A stretch of DNA of 64,000 nt from Vagococcus fluvialis bH819 (GCF_900163795.1 NZ_FWFD01000007.1:186001-250000), one strand, 5' to 3'; positions 37,911-46,969 are shown, counted from the first letter of the stretch. Numbers and translations are program-made. Notes: generated by a model from the sequence alone, not told the origin.

Positions 37911-38077
37911 AATTATTTGCACGTCCTATTCTTCTTAATTTTTAATTTGAATTACTATAATTGCATCACGACTAATACTATATCATATAATTCTTTTGAA
38001 AAATACGGAATTCAAAAAAATTTCATATAATAAACACAAGTTAACAATAATAGAACAATTAATACTATATTGTTCTA

Positions 38078-38443
38078 TTATTTTATGCTATTACTAAAAT
38101 CAGTTATTTCTGTCTCGATTTTTGCAATCTGTTTTTTCATGTCTTCTAATCGGAATTTTGTTTTGAAATCAAATCTATCCAAACTCTTTTGAGTTCCTTC
38201 AATAAATTCAGGAATCATTGTTTCTGTTAATTCTTGAAGGTGAGACGCGTGAAATCGGACGTCATCAGAGCTTGTTTTAATATCTTTTAATAACTGAAAG
38301 GTATCATCAAGTTCCTCTTGAATTTTTTTTCTAGTTTCTTTACCAGATCTTGGCGCAAGCAACAAGGCAGCAGAGCCACCAATAATTCCTCCAATCAAAA
38401 GTCCTTTAGCGAATTTTTTTCCAGAAAATTTTTTCTTAGTCAT
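38078..38443 (-). CDS. YtxH-domain membrane protein
   Basis: A 121-residue protein with one glycine-rich N-terminal TM segment (GLLIGGIIGGSAALLLAPRSGKETRKKI), the YtxH signature, followed by an amphipathic coiled-coil-like helix. Its role is unknown; it counts among small stress or envelope proteins. It overlaps the end of the HIT gene by 8 bp, so the two are coupled, as is yhaH near hit in Bacillus. Confidence 0.9.
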   Translation of the reverse strand: MTKKKFSGKKFAKGLLIGGIIGGSAALLLAPRSGKETRKKIQEELDDTFQLLKDIKTSSDDVRFHASHLQELTETMIPEFIEGTQKSLDRFDFKTKFRLEDMKKQIAKIETEITDFSNSIK

Positions 38444-38867
38444 TTGTAATTGTCTCCTCTATTAATTTAGCCATAGCAACCATATCTTCAGTTGAATATT
38501 TATCACCATTATTAGAAAAAGTAATAGAAAAATCATCTTTTTCACTATAACGAGGGATCAGATGAATGTGTGAATGAAAAACAGATTGATAAGCAAGCTC
38601 TTTATTATTATTGATTAAGTTAAGACCTTTCATCTCAGGGAAAGATTTTTCTAATCCACGAGAAATTTTAGGGACTTTAGAGAATAAAAGGCTAGCGATT
38701 TCTTCATCGTATTCAAAAATGTCAGTCACATGTTTTTTTGGAATAACAAGGGTGTGACCTTTCGTTGTTTGAGTAATATCTAGAAAAGCATAGACATCAT
38801 CATCTTCATATACGGTGTAGCTTGGTATTTCGCGATTAATGATTTTACAAAAAATACAGTCTGTCAT
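38436..38867 (-). CDS. hit: HIT-family nucleotide hydrolase
   Basis: A 143-residue histidine-triad protein. CIFCKIINREIPSYTVYEDD opens the fold and HSHIHLIPRY gives the HxHxH active site that splits nucleotide phosphoramidates or dinucleotides. AAAGGAGGT is best spaced for ATG 38867; a TTG directly before it is less likely. It is divergent from ecsA, as in Bacillus. Confidence 0.94.
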   Translation of the reverse strand: MTDCIFCKIINREIPSYTVYEDDDVYAFLDITQTTKGHTLVIPKKHVTDIFEYDEEIASLLFSKVPKISRGLEKSFPEMKGLNLINNNKELAYQSVFHSHIHLIPRYSEKDDFSITFSNNGDKYSTEDMVAMAKLIEETITND

Positions 38868-38968
38868 CAAAAAGACCTCCTTTAATTATAAAATAACCTT
38901 ACCACAAATAGATTTAAAAATGAATGCAATAATAGACAAAAATAGGAATACCTAATAAAAAGGTATGC

Positions 38969-38974
38969 TATAAT
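38969..38974 (+). promoter_or_regulatory. ecsA promoter -10 (extended)
   Basis: TATAAT preceded by TGC gives an extended -10 element 30 bp before the ecsA ATG; no good -35 is seen at normal distance. Confidence 0.5.
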
Positions 38975-39003
38975 TTATAATAGAATATTATGGAGGATAA
39001 GAT

Positions 39004-39738
39004 ATGAGCTTAAAAATAGAACATGTTACAGGAGGCTACGGTCATATTCCTGTGTTAAAAGATATTAATTTTGAAGTTAATGCTGGTGAAATAGTAGGAT
39101 TAATCGGCTTAAATGGTGCGGGTAAGAGTACAACAATCAAACATATTATTGGTTTATTGACTGAACAAAAAGGATCAATTATGGTAGATGGTAAAACGCT
39201 AAAAGAAAATCCTGAGGACTACCGAAAAACAATTGGCTACATTCCAGAAACACCTATTCTTTATGATGAATTAACATTGAGGGAGCATATTGAAATTACA
39301 GCAATGGCTTATGATATTCCAATGGATGAAGCGATGAAACGCGCGGAGTCATTACTTAAAACCTTTAGATTAGAAAATAAGTTAGACTGGTTTCCAGCTC
39401 ACTTTTCTAAAGGAATGAAGCAAAAAGTCATGGTGATGTGTGCTTTTCTAACAAAACCTAGTCTTTTTATTATTGATGAACCTTTTTTAGGTTTAGATCC
39501 CTTAGCAATTAACGCCTTACTAGAATTAATGAAACAAATGAGAGATGAAGGTGCCGCTATTTTGATGTCAACGCATATTTTAGCGACAGCGGAAAAATAT
39601 TGCGATCGCTTTGTCGTCCTTCATGATGGGGAAGTTCGAGCAATTGGTTCGATGAATGAGTTAAGGCAAGAGTTCCAATTACCTGATTCTTCTTTAGATG
39701 ATATTTACATCTCATTAACGAAAGAAGTGGAGGCTTAA
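39004..39738 (+). CDS. ecsA: ABC transporter ATP-binding protein EcsA
   Basis: A 244-residue ATPase. Walker A GLNGAGKST, the Q-loop, signature SKGMKQKVM, Walker B LFIIDEPFLGLD and the H-loop STH are intact. Ecs exporters support protein secretion, regulated intramembrane proteolysis and competence in Bacillota. The stop is 2 bp before ecsB. GGAGGA precedes the ATG. Confidence 0.94.
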   Translation: MSLKIEHVTGGYGHIPVLKDINFEVNAGEIVGLIGLNGAGKSTTIKHIIGLLTEQKGSIMVDGKTLKENPEDYRKTIGYIPETPILYDELTLREHIEITAMAYDIPMDEAMKRAESLLKTFRLENKLDWFPAHFSKGMKQKVMVMCAFLTKPSLFIIDEPFLGLDPLAINALLELMKQMRDEGAAILMSTHILATAEKYCDRFVVLHDGEVRAIGSMNELRQEFQLPDSSLDDIYISLTKEVEA

Positions 39739-39740
39739 GT

Positions 39741-40967
39741 ATGAACCTCTTTTATAAACAACGGAAAAACATTCACACAAAACATATGATGCGCTATTTG
39801 AAGTATGTGTTTAATGATCATTTTTTACTTGTTATGCTGATTGCTATGGGGGGATTTGGGCTTTATTATTCCGAATTTGTTAAAAGTTTAACACCTGAAT
39901 TTTTTTTAGGGAGACCTTTTGTTATAATCATTTGGAGTATGAGCTTATTAATTGGTAAGATTGCTACATTACTAAAAGAACCAGACATGATTTTTCTTTT
40001 GCCTAAAGAACGTCAGATGACAACGTATTTAAAAGAGTCTTTTAAAGGTTCGATAATACTTCCGTTTGGCATGATATTATTAATTTCAGGAATTACAATG
40101 CCTCTATTGGTAGCTACAAGTAATATTGAATTCTCTGATTTTTATATGTTAGTTATCAACTTATGGTTACTGAAGTTAGCTCATTTATTGATTCAAATAC
40201 AAGGACTATACTTAAATACAAAAAAAATAACTAGAATAGAAGAAAGTATTTTATTATTGTTAACAATTGTTAGTTTAATAGTTAATTTGTATGTTGTACC
40301 TTGGGCAGGGGCAATTTGTTCTTTTTTATTTGTTATTGTATGCTACCAACAAACAAAAAAATCTTTAAACGAAAATCCTCTAGACTGGGAAAAATCTATT
40401 CGCTTAGAGCGTAAAAGATTGAAAAAAATCTATTCTTTTATTAATTTATTTACAGATGTTCCTGGTCTTCAAGCAGATATTAAAAGACGTGCGTATCTAG
40501 ATGTTTTCTTAAATAAGATAAAAAAAGAACAAAGGCAAACTTATACTTATCTTTATGCGCGAGTGTTTCTACGAGGAACAGAGTACAGTGGTTTAGTAAT
40601 CAGATTAACAGTAATTGGCGGATTGATTTTATTCTTTAGTGATCAATTGATCTTAAATGCTATTATTAGTGTTTTATTTGTTTATTTAATTGGATTTCAG
40701 TTATTACCTATTTATAATGAATTCGATTATATGTTAATGACCCAGCTGTATCCGATAAAAAAAGAACAAAAATTAAACGCTGTCGAAAATTTAATTAGAA
40801 AAATTTTAATGGGTGTAATTACTATATTTAGTGTTGTAATACTGATTAAGTTACAAGATAAAGTGGGTGGCTTATTAATTATTGGTTTAATGATAATTGA
40901 AGGTATCGTTTTCACAAAACTCTATGCACCAAGACGTTTAAAAAAATTAGATAAATCATTGATTTGA
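39741..40967 (+). CDS. ecsB: ABC transporter permease EcsB
   Basis: A 408-residue permease with about six to eight TM helices and an N-terminal LFYKQRKNIHTKHMMRYLKYVFNDHF that matches the EcsB family. It partners the ATPase encoded 2 bp upstream. A charged cytoplasmic loop (NENPLDWEKSIRLERKRLKKIYSF) lies mid-protein. No EcsC follows, unlike in Bacillus. Confidence 0.92.
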   Translation: MNLFYKQRKNIHTKHMMRYLKYVFNDHFLLVMLIAMGGFGLYYSEFVKSLTPEFFLGRPFVIIIWSMSLLIGKIATLLKEPDMIFLLPKERQMTTYLKESFKGSIILPFGMILLISGITMPLLVATSNIEFSDFYMLVINLWLLKLAHLLIQIQGLYLNTKKITRIEESILLLLTIVSLIVNLYVVPWAGAICSFLFVIVCYQQTKKSLNENPLDWEKSIRLERKRLKKIYSFINLFTDVPGLQADIKRRAYLDVFLNKIKKEQRQTYTYLYARVFLRGTEYSGLVIRLTVIGGLILFFSDQLILNAIISVLFVYLIGFQLLPIYNEFDYMLMTQLYPIKKEQKLNAVENLIRKILMGVITIFSVVILIKLQDKVGGLLIIGLMIIEGIVFTKLYAPRRLKKLDKSLI

Positions 40968-41068
40968 AAGGAAAGTCGTGTAAGAATGTGATATACTATT
41001 CTTCGACTTCTGAAAAAAATGAAGTGTTTGAAAGTAGTCATAACTAGTTGGATTAAAAGGAGAAGCTA

Positions 41069-41848
41069 ATGTTTAAATTTGATAATTCATGGAATCTCCA
41101 ACCAATTAAGGGAGATACCGGTAAAGCATATAAAGGAATCAGAGATAGTGAATCAGTTTTTATAAAAAGAAATTCAACCCCGTTTTTAGCTGCTTTGTCA
41201 CGAGAAGGGTTGACACCTAAATTACTTTGGACCAAAAGAACAAGTGATGGGGACGTTTTGACTGCCCAGGAATGGTTAGATGGAAGACAACTAACACCAG
41301 AAGAGATGAGTAAGAGTGGTGAAGTTATCCGGATTCTTCAACATTTACACCAATCAGATTCTTTAAAGTCTATGTTACAAAGAATGGATGGTCGTGAAAA
41401 ATCCGCTTTTGATTTTTTGAGTGATTACGCCTTGGATTTACCAGATGATTTGAAAAAAAATCTTTATTTAATGCGTGTTTTTAGATATTTAGAGGATCAC
41501 TTACCATCGTTCCATCCAGTCTACTACACTGCTTGCCATGGCGATCCAATGCATAATAATTGGTTATTATCAACAGAAGATACCGTATTTTTAGTCGATT
41601 GGGACTATTCAGTTTTAGCTGATCCCGCTTTAGATATTGGCACAATTTTAGGTCAGTATATTGATATTAAGTATTGGGATTATTGGGTAGCAGAGTACGG
41701 TGCAACAGGTGAAGAAAATATAATGGACCGTGTGTATTGGTATGCGGGCATTAATTTATTACTTCAAATTAAAAGAAGTTATTTACATTATGAACGTGAG
41801 CAGATGAATGCTTATATTGCTCAATTAAAAAAGATATACAAATATTAA
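41069..41848 (+). CDS. Aminoglycoside/choline-kinase-fold phosphotransferase, YtmP-like
   Basis: A 259-residue kinase-fold protein. CHGDPMHNNWLL holds the catalytic loop and FLVDWDYSVLADPALD the metal-binding DWD. It lies just before trmB, the ytmP-ytmQ order of Bacillus. The substrate is unknown; this family includes choline and thiamine kinases. GGAG precedes the ATG. Confidence 0.9.
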   Translation: MFKFDNSWNLQPIKGDTGKAYKGIRDSESVFIKRNSTPFLAALSREGLTPKLLWTKRTSDGDVLTAQEWLDGRQLTPEEMSKSGEVIRILQHLHQSDSLKSMLQRMDGREKSAFDFLSDYALDLPDDLKKNLYLMRVFRYLEDHLPSFHPVYYTACHGDPMHNNWLLSTEDTVFLVDWDYSVLADPALDIGTILGQYIDIKYWDYWVAEYGATGEENIMDRVYWYAGINLLLQIKRSYLHYEREQMNAYIAQLKKIYKY

Positions 41849-41870
41849 ACATTATTTGGAAAAATCAAGG

Positions 41871-41901
41871 GAGGCTGACAATTTTAGTCAGCCTCTTTTT
41901 T
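41871..41901 (+). terminator. Terminator between ytmP-like and trmB
   Basis: GAGGCTGAC, loop AATTTTA, GTCAGCCTC, then six T. Confidence 0.85.
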
Positions 41902-41917
41902 AAAAAAGGAGTTTAAC

Positions 41918-42562
41918 ATGAGATTACGTAACAAACCAGGAGCAAAAGAAACAATCCTAAGTCATCCACAATATATATTAACAGATGGTAGCCAGTGGTT
42001 AGGAAAATGGCAAGAACGATTTGGAAAATCACAGCCGATTCATATTGAAGTAGGCAGTGGTAAAGGGCAATTTATCGTAGAGATGGCAAAAGCACATCCA
42101 GAAATTAATTATATAGGAATTGAGCTTCAAACAAATGCGATTATCGCCATTTTAGAAAAACAAATAGAAGAAAAGTTACCAAATTTACAATTATTGTTAG
42201 TAAATGGTGCTGACTTAACCGATTATTTTGCTGAAAATGAAGTAGATCTAGTTTATTTAAATTTTTCAGATCCATGGCCAAAAACAAAACATGAAAAGCG
42301 TCGTTTAACGTATCATACTTTTTTAAAAACATATGAAACAATTGCTAAGCCAGAAGCTGAACTTCATTTTAAGACAGATAATCAAGGGTTATTTGAATAT
42401 TCTTTGGCTAGTGTGACATGGTACGGAATGACAATCAAAAAAGTTTGGTTAGATTTACACACAAGCGATTACGAGGGAAATATTATGACAGAGTATGAAG
42501 AAAAGTTCTCTGGGCGTGGAGAAAGAATTTACCGATTAGAAGCTGTATTTAACGGGAAATAA
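41918..42562 (+). CDS. trmB: tRNA (guanine-N7)-methyltransferase
   Basis: A 214-residue SAM enzyme that methylates G46 of t[16 protein letters not shown] is the SAM motif, and [19 protein letters not shown] is the TrmB signature; GLFEYSLAS also fits. The GGAG before the ATG lies just past the upstream T-tract, so read-through or a promoter within this spacer is needed. A terminator hairpin starts at its stop codon. Confidence 0.97.
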   Translation: MRLRNKPGAKETILSHPQYILTDGSQWLGKWQERFGKSQPIHIEVGSGKGQFIVEMAKAHPEINYIGIELQTNAIIAILEKQIEEKLPNLQLLLVNGADLTDYFAENEVDLVYLNFSDPWPKTKHEKRRLTYHTFLKTYETIAKPEAELHFKTDNQGLFEYSLASVTWYGMTIKKVWLDLHTSDYEGNIMTEYEEKFSGRGERIYRLEAVFNGK

Positions 42563-42622
42563 AGTGTCAATAGAAATAGCTTCTAAATTTCTTGAAGCTC
42601 CTTTCTATTAACACTTTTTATT
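42561..42622. terminator. trmB terminator
   Basis: AAAGTGTCAATAGAAA pairs with TTTCTATTAACACTTT (one mismatch) around an inner hairpin AGCTTC / GAAGCT, followed by a T-rich tract. Confidence 0.75.
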
Positions 42623-42629
42623 TTTCAGT

Positions 42630-42675
42630 TATTCCAGTCGCTTGGAGCTAATCACTTTTTTTACCACCCTGATGT
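42630..42675 (-). repeat. Partial palindromic repeat, copy R4a
   Basis: Reversed left arm only: TTCCAGTCGCTTGGAG, then ATCACTTTTTTTACCACCCTGAT. It directly abuts the complete copy R4b, so the two stand in tandem. Confidence 0.6.
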
Positions 42676-42798
42676 AGTTAGGGTTCAAAAAGCAACTCCT
42701 ACGGCAACTTCACAATTTATAATCAATTCCAAAAGCGTGAATTGTTTATAAATTCTTCCAGTCGCTTGGAGTTAATCGCTTTTTTCACCACCCTGATT
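42676..42798 (-). repeat. Palindromic dispersed repeat, copy R4b, running into a gene end
   Basis: A complete reversed copy: AGTTAGGGTTCAAAAAGC at one end, AATCGCTTTTTTCACCACCCTGATT at the other, and a central stem AATTTATA.TCAATTC / GAATTG.TATAAATT. The last 27 bp are the end of the LOG-family gene, including its stop codon. Confidence 0.75.
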
Positions 42799-43359
42799 AT
42801 ATTTACGAATGATGGGTGGTTCGTAATTTTCGATAAATAGTTTGATTTCATCTAGGGAATCAGAGAAAAGTATTTTATCTCGGTCGATTTGAGTTAAGAA
42901 ATTATTTGTCACCATGGTATTAAAAAATTCTGCTAACAGATCATAATAACCATCTATGTTATAAAAAATACAGGGGTTTTGATGTTCACCAATACGTCCC
43001 CATGAGATTACTTCGGAAATTTCTTCTAACGTTCCAGGGCCACTTGGGAGAGCAATGTAGATATCTGCTAGTTCGATCATTTTTCTTTTTCTTTCATGCA
43101 TATCTTGAACAATGATTAACTCGTCAAGCCCTTGATGAGATAGCTCCCGTTCGGCTAAAAAAGTTGGCATCACGCCGATTGTTTTTCCATTTCCTTTAAT
43201 GATGGTATCAGCGATAATTCCCATCAGTCCAACAGCACCACCACCGTAAACTAAGTCGTATTGATTAGTTAACATCCAATGACCGAATTCTTTAGTTTTT
43301 TCTTGATAGATTAATTTATCACCAGTGCTTGCACCACAATATATAGCGATTTTTTTCAT
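42772..43359 (-). CDS. LOG-family protein (TIGR00730), nucleotide phosphoribohydrolase-like
   Basis: A 195-residue Rossmann-fold protein. KIAIYCGASTG, YGGGAVGLMGIIADT and LPSGPGTLEEISEVISW match the LOG family, which frees bases from nucleotide monophosphates; the usual PGGxGT reads PSGPGT here. AGGAGGAT selects ATG 43359. The final residues N-Q-G-G-E-K-S-D and the stop codon lie inside repeat R4b, so the C-terminus was rewritten by the repeat. Confidence 0.88.
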   Translation of the reverse strand: MKKIAIYCGASTGDKLIYQEKTKEFGHWMLTNQYDLVYGGGAVGLMGIIADTIIKGNGKTIGVMPTFLAERELSHQGLDELIIVQDMHERKRKMIELADIYIALPSGPGTLEEISEVISWGRIGEHQNPCIFYNIDGYYDLLAEFFNTMVTNNFLTQIDRDKILFSDSLDEIKLFIENYEPPIIRKYNQGGEKSD

Positions 43360-43423
43360 TTTTATCCTCCTGACACTCAATATATGATACCATAGGATAA
43401 ATCGAAAAAGGAGATAAAATAAG

Positions 43424-43744
43424 ATGACATTGCAAAAATATCAAAAATGGGTCAGTTTTTTTTATAAAAAAAGAGGCTGGTATGATTTAAATCCATTTAT
43501 TCGGGCAAATTTTTTGGCTGAGGAAACTGGGGAAGTATCTCGTGCAATAAGAGCGATTGAAATTGGACGTGACAGACCAGATGAACGACAGAAAAATGAA
43601 AAAGAACTAATCGATGATTTGAAGGAAGAACTTGGAGATGTTTTGGATAATGTGTTCATTTTAGCGGATAAATACGATATTCAAATCGAAGATATTTTAG
43701 AGAGCCATCAAAGGAAATTGGAAAAAAGATTTGGTGAGAAATAA
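43424..43744 (+). CDS. MazG-like nucleotide pyrophosphohydrolase
   Basis: A 106-residue all-alpha protein. LAEETGEVSRAIRAIE and ELIDDLKEELGDVLDNVFILADKYDI are the two acidic metal-binding helices (E-x3-E, then E-x2-D) of the MazG family. It likely hydrolyses a non-canonical NTP. AAGGAG lies before the ATG. It is divergent from the LOG gene. Confidence 0.88.
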   Translation: MTLQKYQKWVSFFYKKRGWYDLNPFIRANFLAEETGEVSRAIRAIEIGRDRPDERQKNEKELIDDLKEELGDVLDNVFILADKYDIQIEDILESHQRKLEKRFGEK

Positions 43745-43882
43745 TTTTTTCAATAAAAGCAAATTGTTTCGTCATAAAAAATTCATAATTAGTGGTTATG
43801 ATATATGTATACCAACAAAACAACCCTAATAAACTTTTTCATTTTATTTACTCCTCCAAAGTAAATAAAACAACTCCTTTTT

Positions 43883-43914
43883 GAGACTAGCTGATGAGCT
43901 AGTCTCTTTTTTTT
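43883..43914 (+). terminator. Terminator after the MazG-like gene
   Basis: GAGACTAGCT, loop GATG, AGCTAGTCTC: a perfect 10-bp stem followed by eight T. Confidence 0.9.
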
Positions 43915-44413
43915 AATCTTTTAGATAATTGTTAACTTCTTTTCTGGATTTCAAGATGACTATATTTTTTTCTCTATAAACGTTATTTAATTTTTTTATC
44001 AACGCCACTCGCTGAGTATTTTTGAAATGCCATGTCCATTTTAAAAAGTCCCAATCCACTTTTTCAGGGCAACCTTCATTCATATCTGGACGAGGGCTAT
44101 TTTTATACATCTTATTTCGTTTTAAGACTTGATAAAGACAAACAGTTCTCGGAGGATCAATAAAAATAATCGTGTCACAAGCAGTAATTCTTAAATCCAA
44201 AGTATCACCATAATTTCCATCAATTATCCATTGTTCTTTTTCTATCAACTTCTTTTGAATAGTTATTTGTTCTTCTTTAGATGATAAAATCCAACCAGGT
44301 TTCCAAAATAATTTATCTAAATGAAAAAGGGGTAAATTAGTTTTTTCTTGTAGTTGAATGGCAAATGTTGATTTTCCAGCACCAGAAGAGCCGACAATGA
44401 TTACTTTATTCAT
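43913..44413 (-). CDS. P-loop kinase, topology-modulation (FlaR)-like
   Basis: A 166-residue nucleotide kinase-like protein. IIVGSSGAGKSTFAIQL is the Walker A, LPLFHLDKLFWKPGW the substrate-side motif shared by FlaR-type proteins, and TIIFIDPPRTVCLYQVLKR the Walker B region. Function and substrate are unknown. GAGGAGG precedes the ATG at 44413. Confidence 0.85.
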   Translation of the reverse strand: MNKVIIVGSSGAGKSTFAIQLQEKTNLPLFHLDKLFWKPGWILSSKEEQITIQKKLIEKEQWIIDGNYGDTLDLRITACDTIIFIDPPRTVCLYQVLKRNKMYKNSPRPDMNEGCPEKVDWDFLKWTWHFKNTQRVALIKKLNNVYREKNIVILKSRKEVNNYLKD

Positions 44414-44449
44414 GAATAAACCTCCTCATATTAGTTAAAAACAAGTAAA

Positions 44450-44487
44450 AAAAAGAGGTTGACTGTATTCAACGGTCAATCTCTTTT
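44450..44487 (-). terminator. Terminator of the YtzB-like gene
   Basis: AAAAAGAGGTTGAC pairs with GTCAATCTCTTTTT (one mismatch). The A-run upstream on the plus strand forms the T-tract for the minus-strand gene ending at 44509. Confidence 0.75.
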
Positions 44488-44508
44488 TACTTAATACTAA
44501 ACATATAA

Positions 44509-44865
44509 TTACAGACGGTAAATATCAACGATACTACCAGTGTAAGCATCTGCGACAAACTCGTATTGAGCTAATTCACCATCTTCAATACGTGAAACCC
44601 CACCAGTGTAAACTTTTGATTTAATGGCGAATTTTTGTAATGGTTCTTTTTTAAAGTGAATCCATGAGCCTTCAATAGGACCTTCGTGTAAGAAATCTGC
44701 TTTAACCTTTTCTAAAATATCATCAGCAGAGAGTGTTTGATTTTTTTTATACCAATATGAAAGGGCAGCACCTGTGATAGCACCAACAGTTAATCCAATA
44801 CCAATTCCAGTTGTTAAGCCATTTTGATAAAACTCTTTATTATTATTTTTTTTATTTTTAAGCAT
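44509..44865 (-). CDS. Small membrane protein with PepSY-like domain, YtzB-like
   Basis: A 118-residue protein. GGGAGGT selects ATG 44865, although the frame opens earlier. A TM segment (NGLTTGIGIGLTVGAITGAALSYW) is followed by a PepSY-like extracytoplasmic domain (ADDILEKVKADFLHEGPIEGSWIHF, AYTGSIVDIY). In Bacillus ytzB lies between trmB (ytmQ) and the aminopeptidase gene ytoP; the position matches, but here it is on the other strand. Function unknown; PepSY domains often act as protease inhibitors. Confidence 0.8.
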   Translation of the reverse strand: MLKNKKNNNKEFYQNGLTTGIGIGLTVGAITGAALSYWYKKNQTLSADDILEKVKADFLHEGPIEGSWIHFKKEPLQKFAIKSKVYTGGVSRIEDGELAQYEFVADAYTGSIVDIYRL

Positions 44866-45031
44866 TATAATACCTCCCATAGTGAGTTTGTTGCTTATAT
44901 TGTAGCACATATGAAACAAAAGGAAAAAATAAAAAGAAAAAAGTAAGAAGATTTTTCTCGTGTTATCCAAATATGTTATAATTAAGTGTAGATAGAAAGA
45001 GAGGTGGCTCTACTTTAACAGTAGATAACTT

Positions 45032-46108
45032 ATGGATGATAAATTATTTAATCGAATCAAAGAACTAACAGAAATTCAAAGTACAAGTGGCTTTGAGGGG
45101 AATATGCGAGAAGTCATGACAAAAGAAATGACACCACTAGTAGATAAAATCGAATATGACGGTTTAGGTGGCGTATTTGGAATTAAAAAAAGTAAAGCTG
45201 AAAATGCACCTCGTATTATGTTAGCTTCACATATGGATGAAGTTGGGTTTATGTTAGCTCAAATTTTAGATAGTGGACTATTTCGTGTAGTACCATTAGG
45301 TGGATGGAATCCTTACGTGGTTTCAGCACAACGTTTTACCTTACAGACTAAAAAAGGTAACTATCCTGTGATTTCATCATCGGTTCCCCCACATTTATTA
45401 CGTGGTACGGACGGTCAAAAATCAGTGGATGTTGCAGATATATTATTTGATGCTGGTTTTACTTCAAAAGAAGAGGCAGAAGAATTTGGCGTGAGACCGG
45501 GAGATTCGATTGTACCAGATGCTGAGACAATTAAGACAGCTAACGGTAAGCGAGTGATTGCTAAAGCATGGGATAATCGTTATGGTTGTACCTTAGTTTT
45601 AGATGTTCTTGAAGAACTAAAAGACAAAGAATTACCTAATACGTTGATTGCTGGAGCTAACGTTCAAGAAGAAGTTGGTTTACGTGGAGCAAAAGTTTCA
45701 ACTAACAAATTCAAACCAGATTTATTCTTTGCAGTGGATTGTTCACCAGCAAATGATTTAGATGGTAAAAAGGATGCTAACGGTCGTTTAGATGGCGGAT
45801 TTTTACTACGTATTTTTGATCCAGGAATGATTATGCTACCTCGTTTAAGAGAATATATTGTGGAAACAGCAGATGCTAAAGAAATACCGTATCAAAACTT
45901 TGTCTCAAAAGGTGGGACAGATGCTGGTGCGGCTCACTTAGCGAATGACGGTGTACCAAGTGCGGTTATCGGTGTTCCTGGTCGTTATATTCATACACAT
46001 CAAACGATGTTTAGTATTAAAGATTATGAAGCAGCTAAAGCGATGGTTATGGAATTATTAACTTCTTTAGATCGTGACACTGTGGATACTATTATTTACG
46101 GAAAGTAG
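45032..46108 (+). CDS. pepA: Glutamyl aminopeptidase / M42 peptidase
   Basis: A 358-residue metallopeptidase of family M42. LASHMDEVGFM, AWDNRYGCTLVLDVLEEL, NVQEEVGLRGA and SKGGTDAGAAH hold the di-metal ligands and the catalytic Glu. It removes N-terminal acidic or other residues from peptides in the cytoplasm. An ytpP-like thioredoxin follows 9 bp later, as in Bacillus ytoP-ytpP. Confidence 0.94.
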   Translation: MDDKLFNRIKELTEIQSTSGFEGNMREVMTKEMTPLVDKIEYDGLGGVFGIKKSKAENAPRIMLASHMDEVGFMLAQILDSGLFRVVPLGGWNPYVVSAQRFTLQTKKGNYPVISSSVPPHLLRGTDGQKSVDVADILFDAGFTSKEEAEEFGVRPGDSIVPDAETIKTANGKRVIAKAWDNRYGCTLVLDVLEELKDKELPNTLIAGANVQEEVGLRGAKVSTNKFKPDLFFAVDCSPANDLDGKKDANGRLDGGFLLRIFDPGMIMLPRLREYIVETADAKEIPYQNFVSKGGTDAGAAHLANDGVPSAVIGVPGRYIHTHQTMFSIKDYEAAKAMVMELLTSLDRDTVDTIIYGK

Positions 46109-46117
46109 GTCTAGTTA

Positions 46118-46429
46118 ATGATAATACCAACATCTTTAGAAGAAATTGCAGATTATATCGAAACAAAAAAAACAGTTCTTTTTTTCACAGCTGATTGGTG
46201 TGGCGATTGTGTTTTTATCAAACCACATATGCCGGAGATTGAAGCAACTTTCCCAGAATTAAATTTTGTTCAAATCGATCGAGATGATTATATTGAGTTG
46301 TGTCAAAAATGGGATGTCTTTGGAATTCCTAGTTTCATCGCTGTTGAAAATGGTAAAGAATTAGGTCGTTTTGTTAGCAAAGACCGTAAAACAAAAGAAG
46401 AGATTATTAACTTTTTAAAAACATTATAG
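46118..46429 (+). CDS. Thioredoxin-like protein, YtpP-type (CGDC)
   Basis: A 103-residue thioredoxin fold with the active site ADWCGDCVF and the cis-Pro loop FGIPSF. The CGDC rather than CGPC motif is typical of YtpP. It probably reduces cytoplasmic disulfides or bacillithiol mixed disulfides. It follows pepA closely and precedes a UspA gene on the same transcript. Confidence 0.92.
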   Translation: MIIPTSLEEIADYIETKKTVLFFTADWCGDCVFIKPHMPEIEATFPELNFVQIDRDDYIELCQKWDVFGIPSFIAVENGKELGRFVSKDRKTKEEIINFLKTL

Positions 46430-46444
46430 AAAGAGGATGAGCGT

Positions 46445-46900
46445 ATGTTAGAATCACAAGAGTACGATTCTATATTAGTCGGAACAGATGGTAGTGATCA
46501 AGCGAAATTGGCTTTTGAAAAAGCAATAGCAGTAGCAAAAAGAAATAATTCAAAAGTTGTTGTAGCTCACATCATTGAAAACAAACTTTACGGTGGCACC
46601 ATGTCATTTTCAACGTTCACACCTGATTTAGTTCAAGCTGAATCAGATGAATCAAGACGTTTACTTGATAGTTATGTTGAAGAAGCTAAAAAATTAGGTT
46701 ATGACAATGTTGAAACAGTTTTAGAGTTCGGATCACCAAAAATTATGATGTCTCGAGAGCTTCCTGAAAAATTTAATACTGATTTAATCATGGTGGGGCA
46801 ATCAGGGCTTAATGCAGTGGAACGACTAGTGATGGGTAGTGTGAGTGATCATATCATTCGAACAGCTCCCTGTGATGTTTTAATTGTTAGACCGGAATAA
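46445..46900 (+). CDS. Universal stress protein, UspA family
   Basis: A 151-residue single-Usp-domain protein. ILVGTDGSDQAKLAFEKA begins it, and GQSGLNAVERLVMGSVSDHIIRTAPCDVLIVR matches the ATP-binding G-2x-G-9x-G-S/T pattern, so it is likely of the ATP-binding class. AGAGGAT lies before the ATG at 46445. Between the thioredoxin and ytpR genes. Confidence 0.92.
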   Translation: MLESQEYDSILVGTDGSDQAKLAFEKAIAVAKRNNSKVVVAHIIENKLYGGTMSFSTFTPDLVQAESDESRRLLDSYVEEAKKLGYDNVETVLEFGSPKIMMSRELPEKFNTDLIMVGQSGLNAVERLVMGSVSDHIIRTAPCDVLIVRPE

Positions 46901-46969
46901 AAAGCTATGGAGAGTAAGTGCTTTAGACGTGCTTACTTTCTTTCGTTAAAATAGAAAGGAATTCATCGA

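Noticed and set aside
43913-44413. Shikimate kinase identity for the P-loop kinase
   Set aside because: Only the Walker A is shared; the HLDKLFWKPGW motif points to the FlaR-like group instead.
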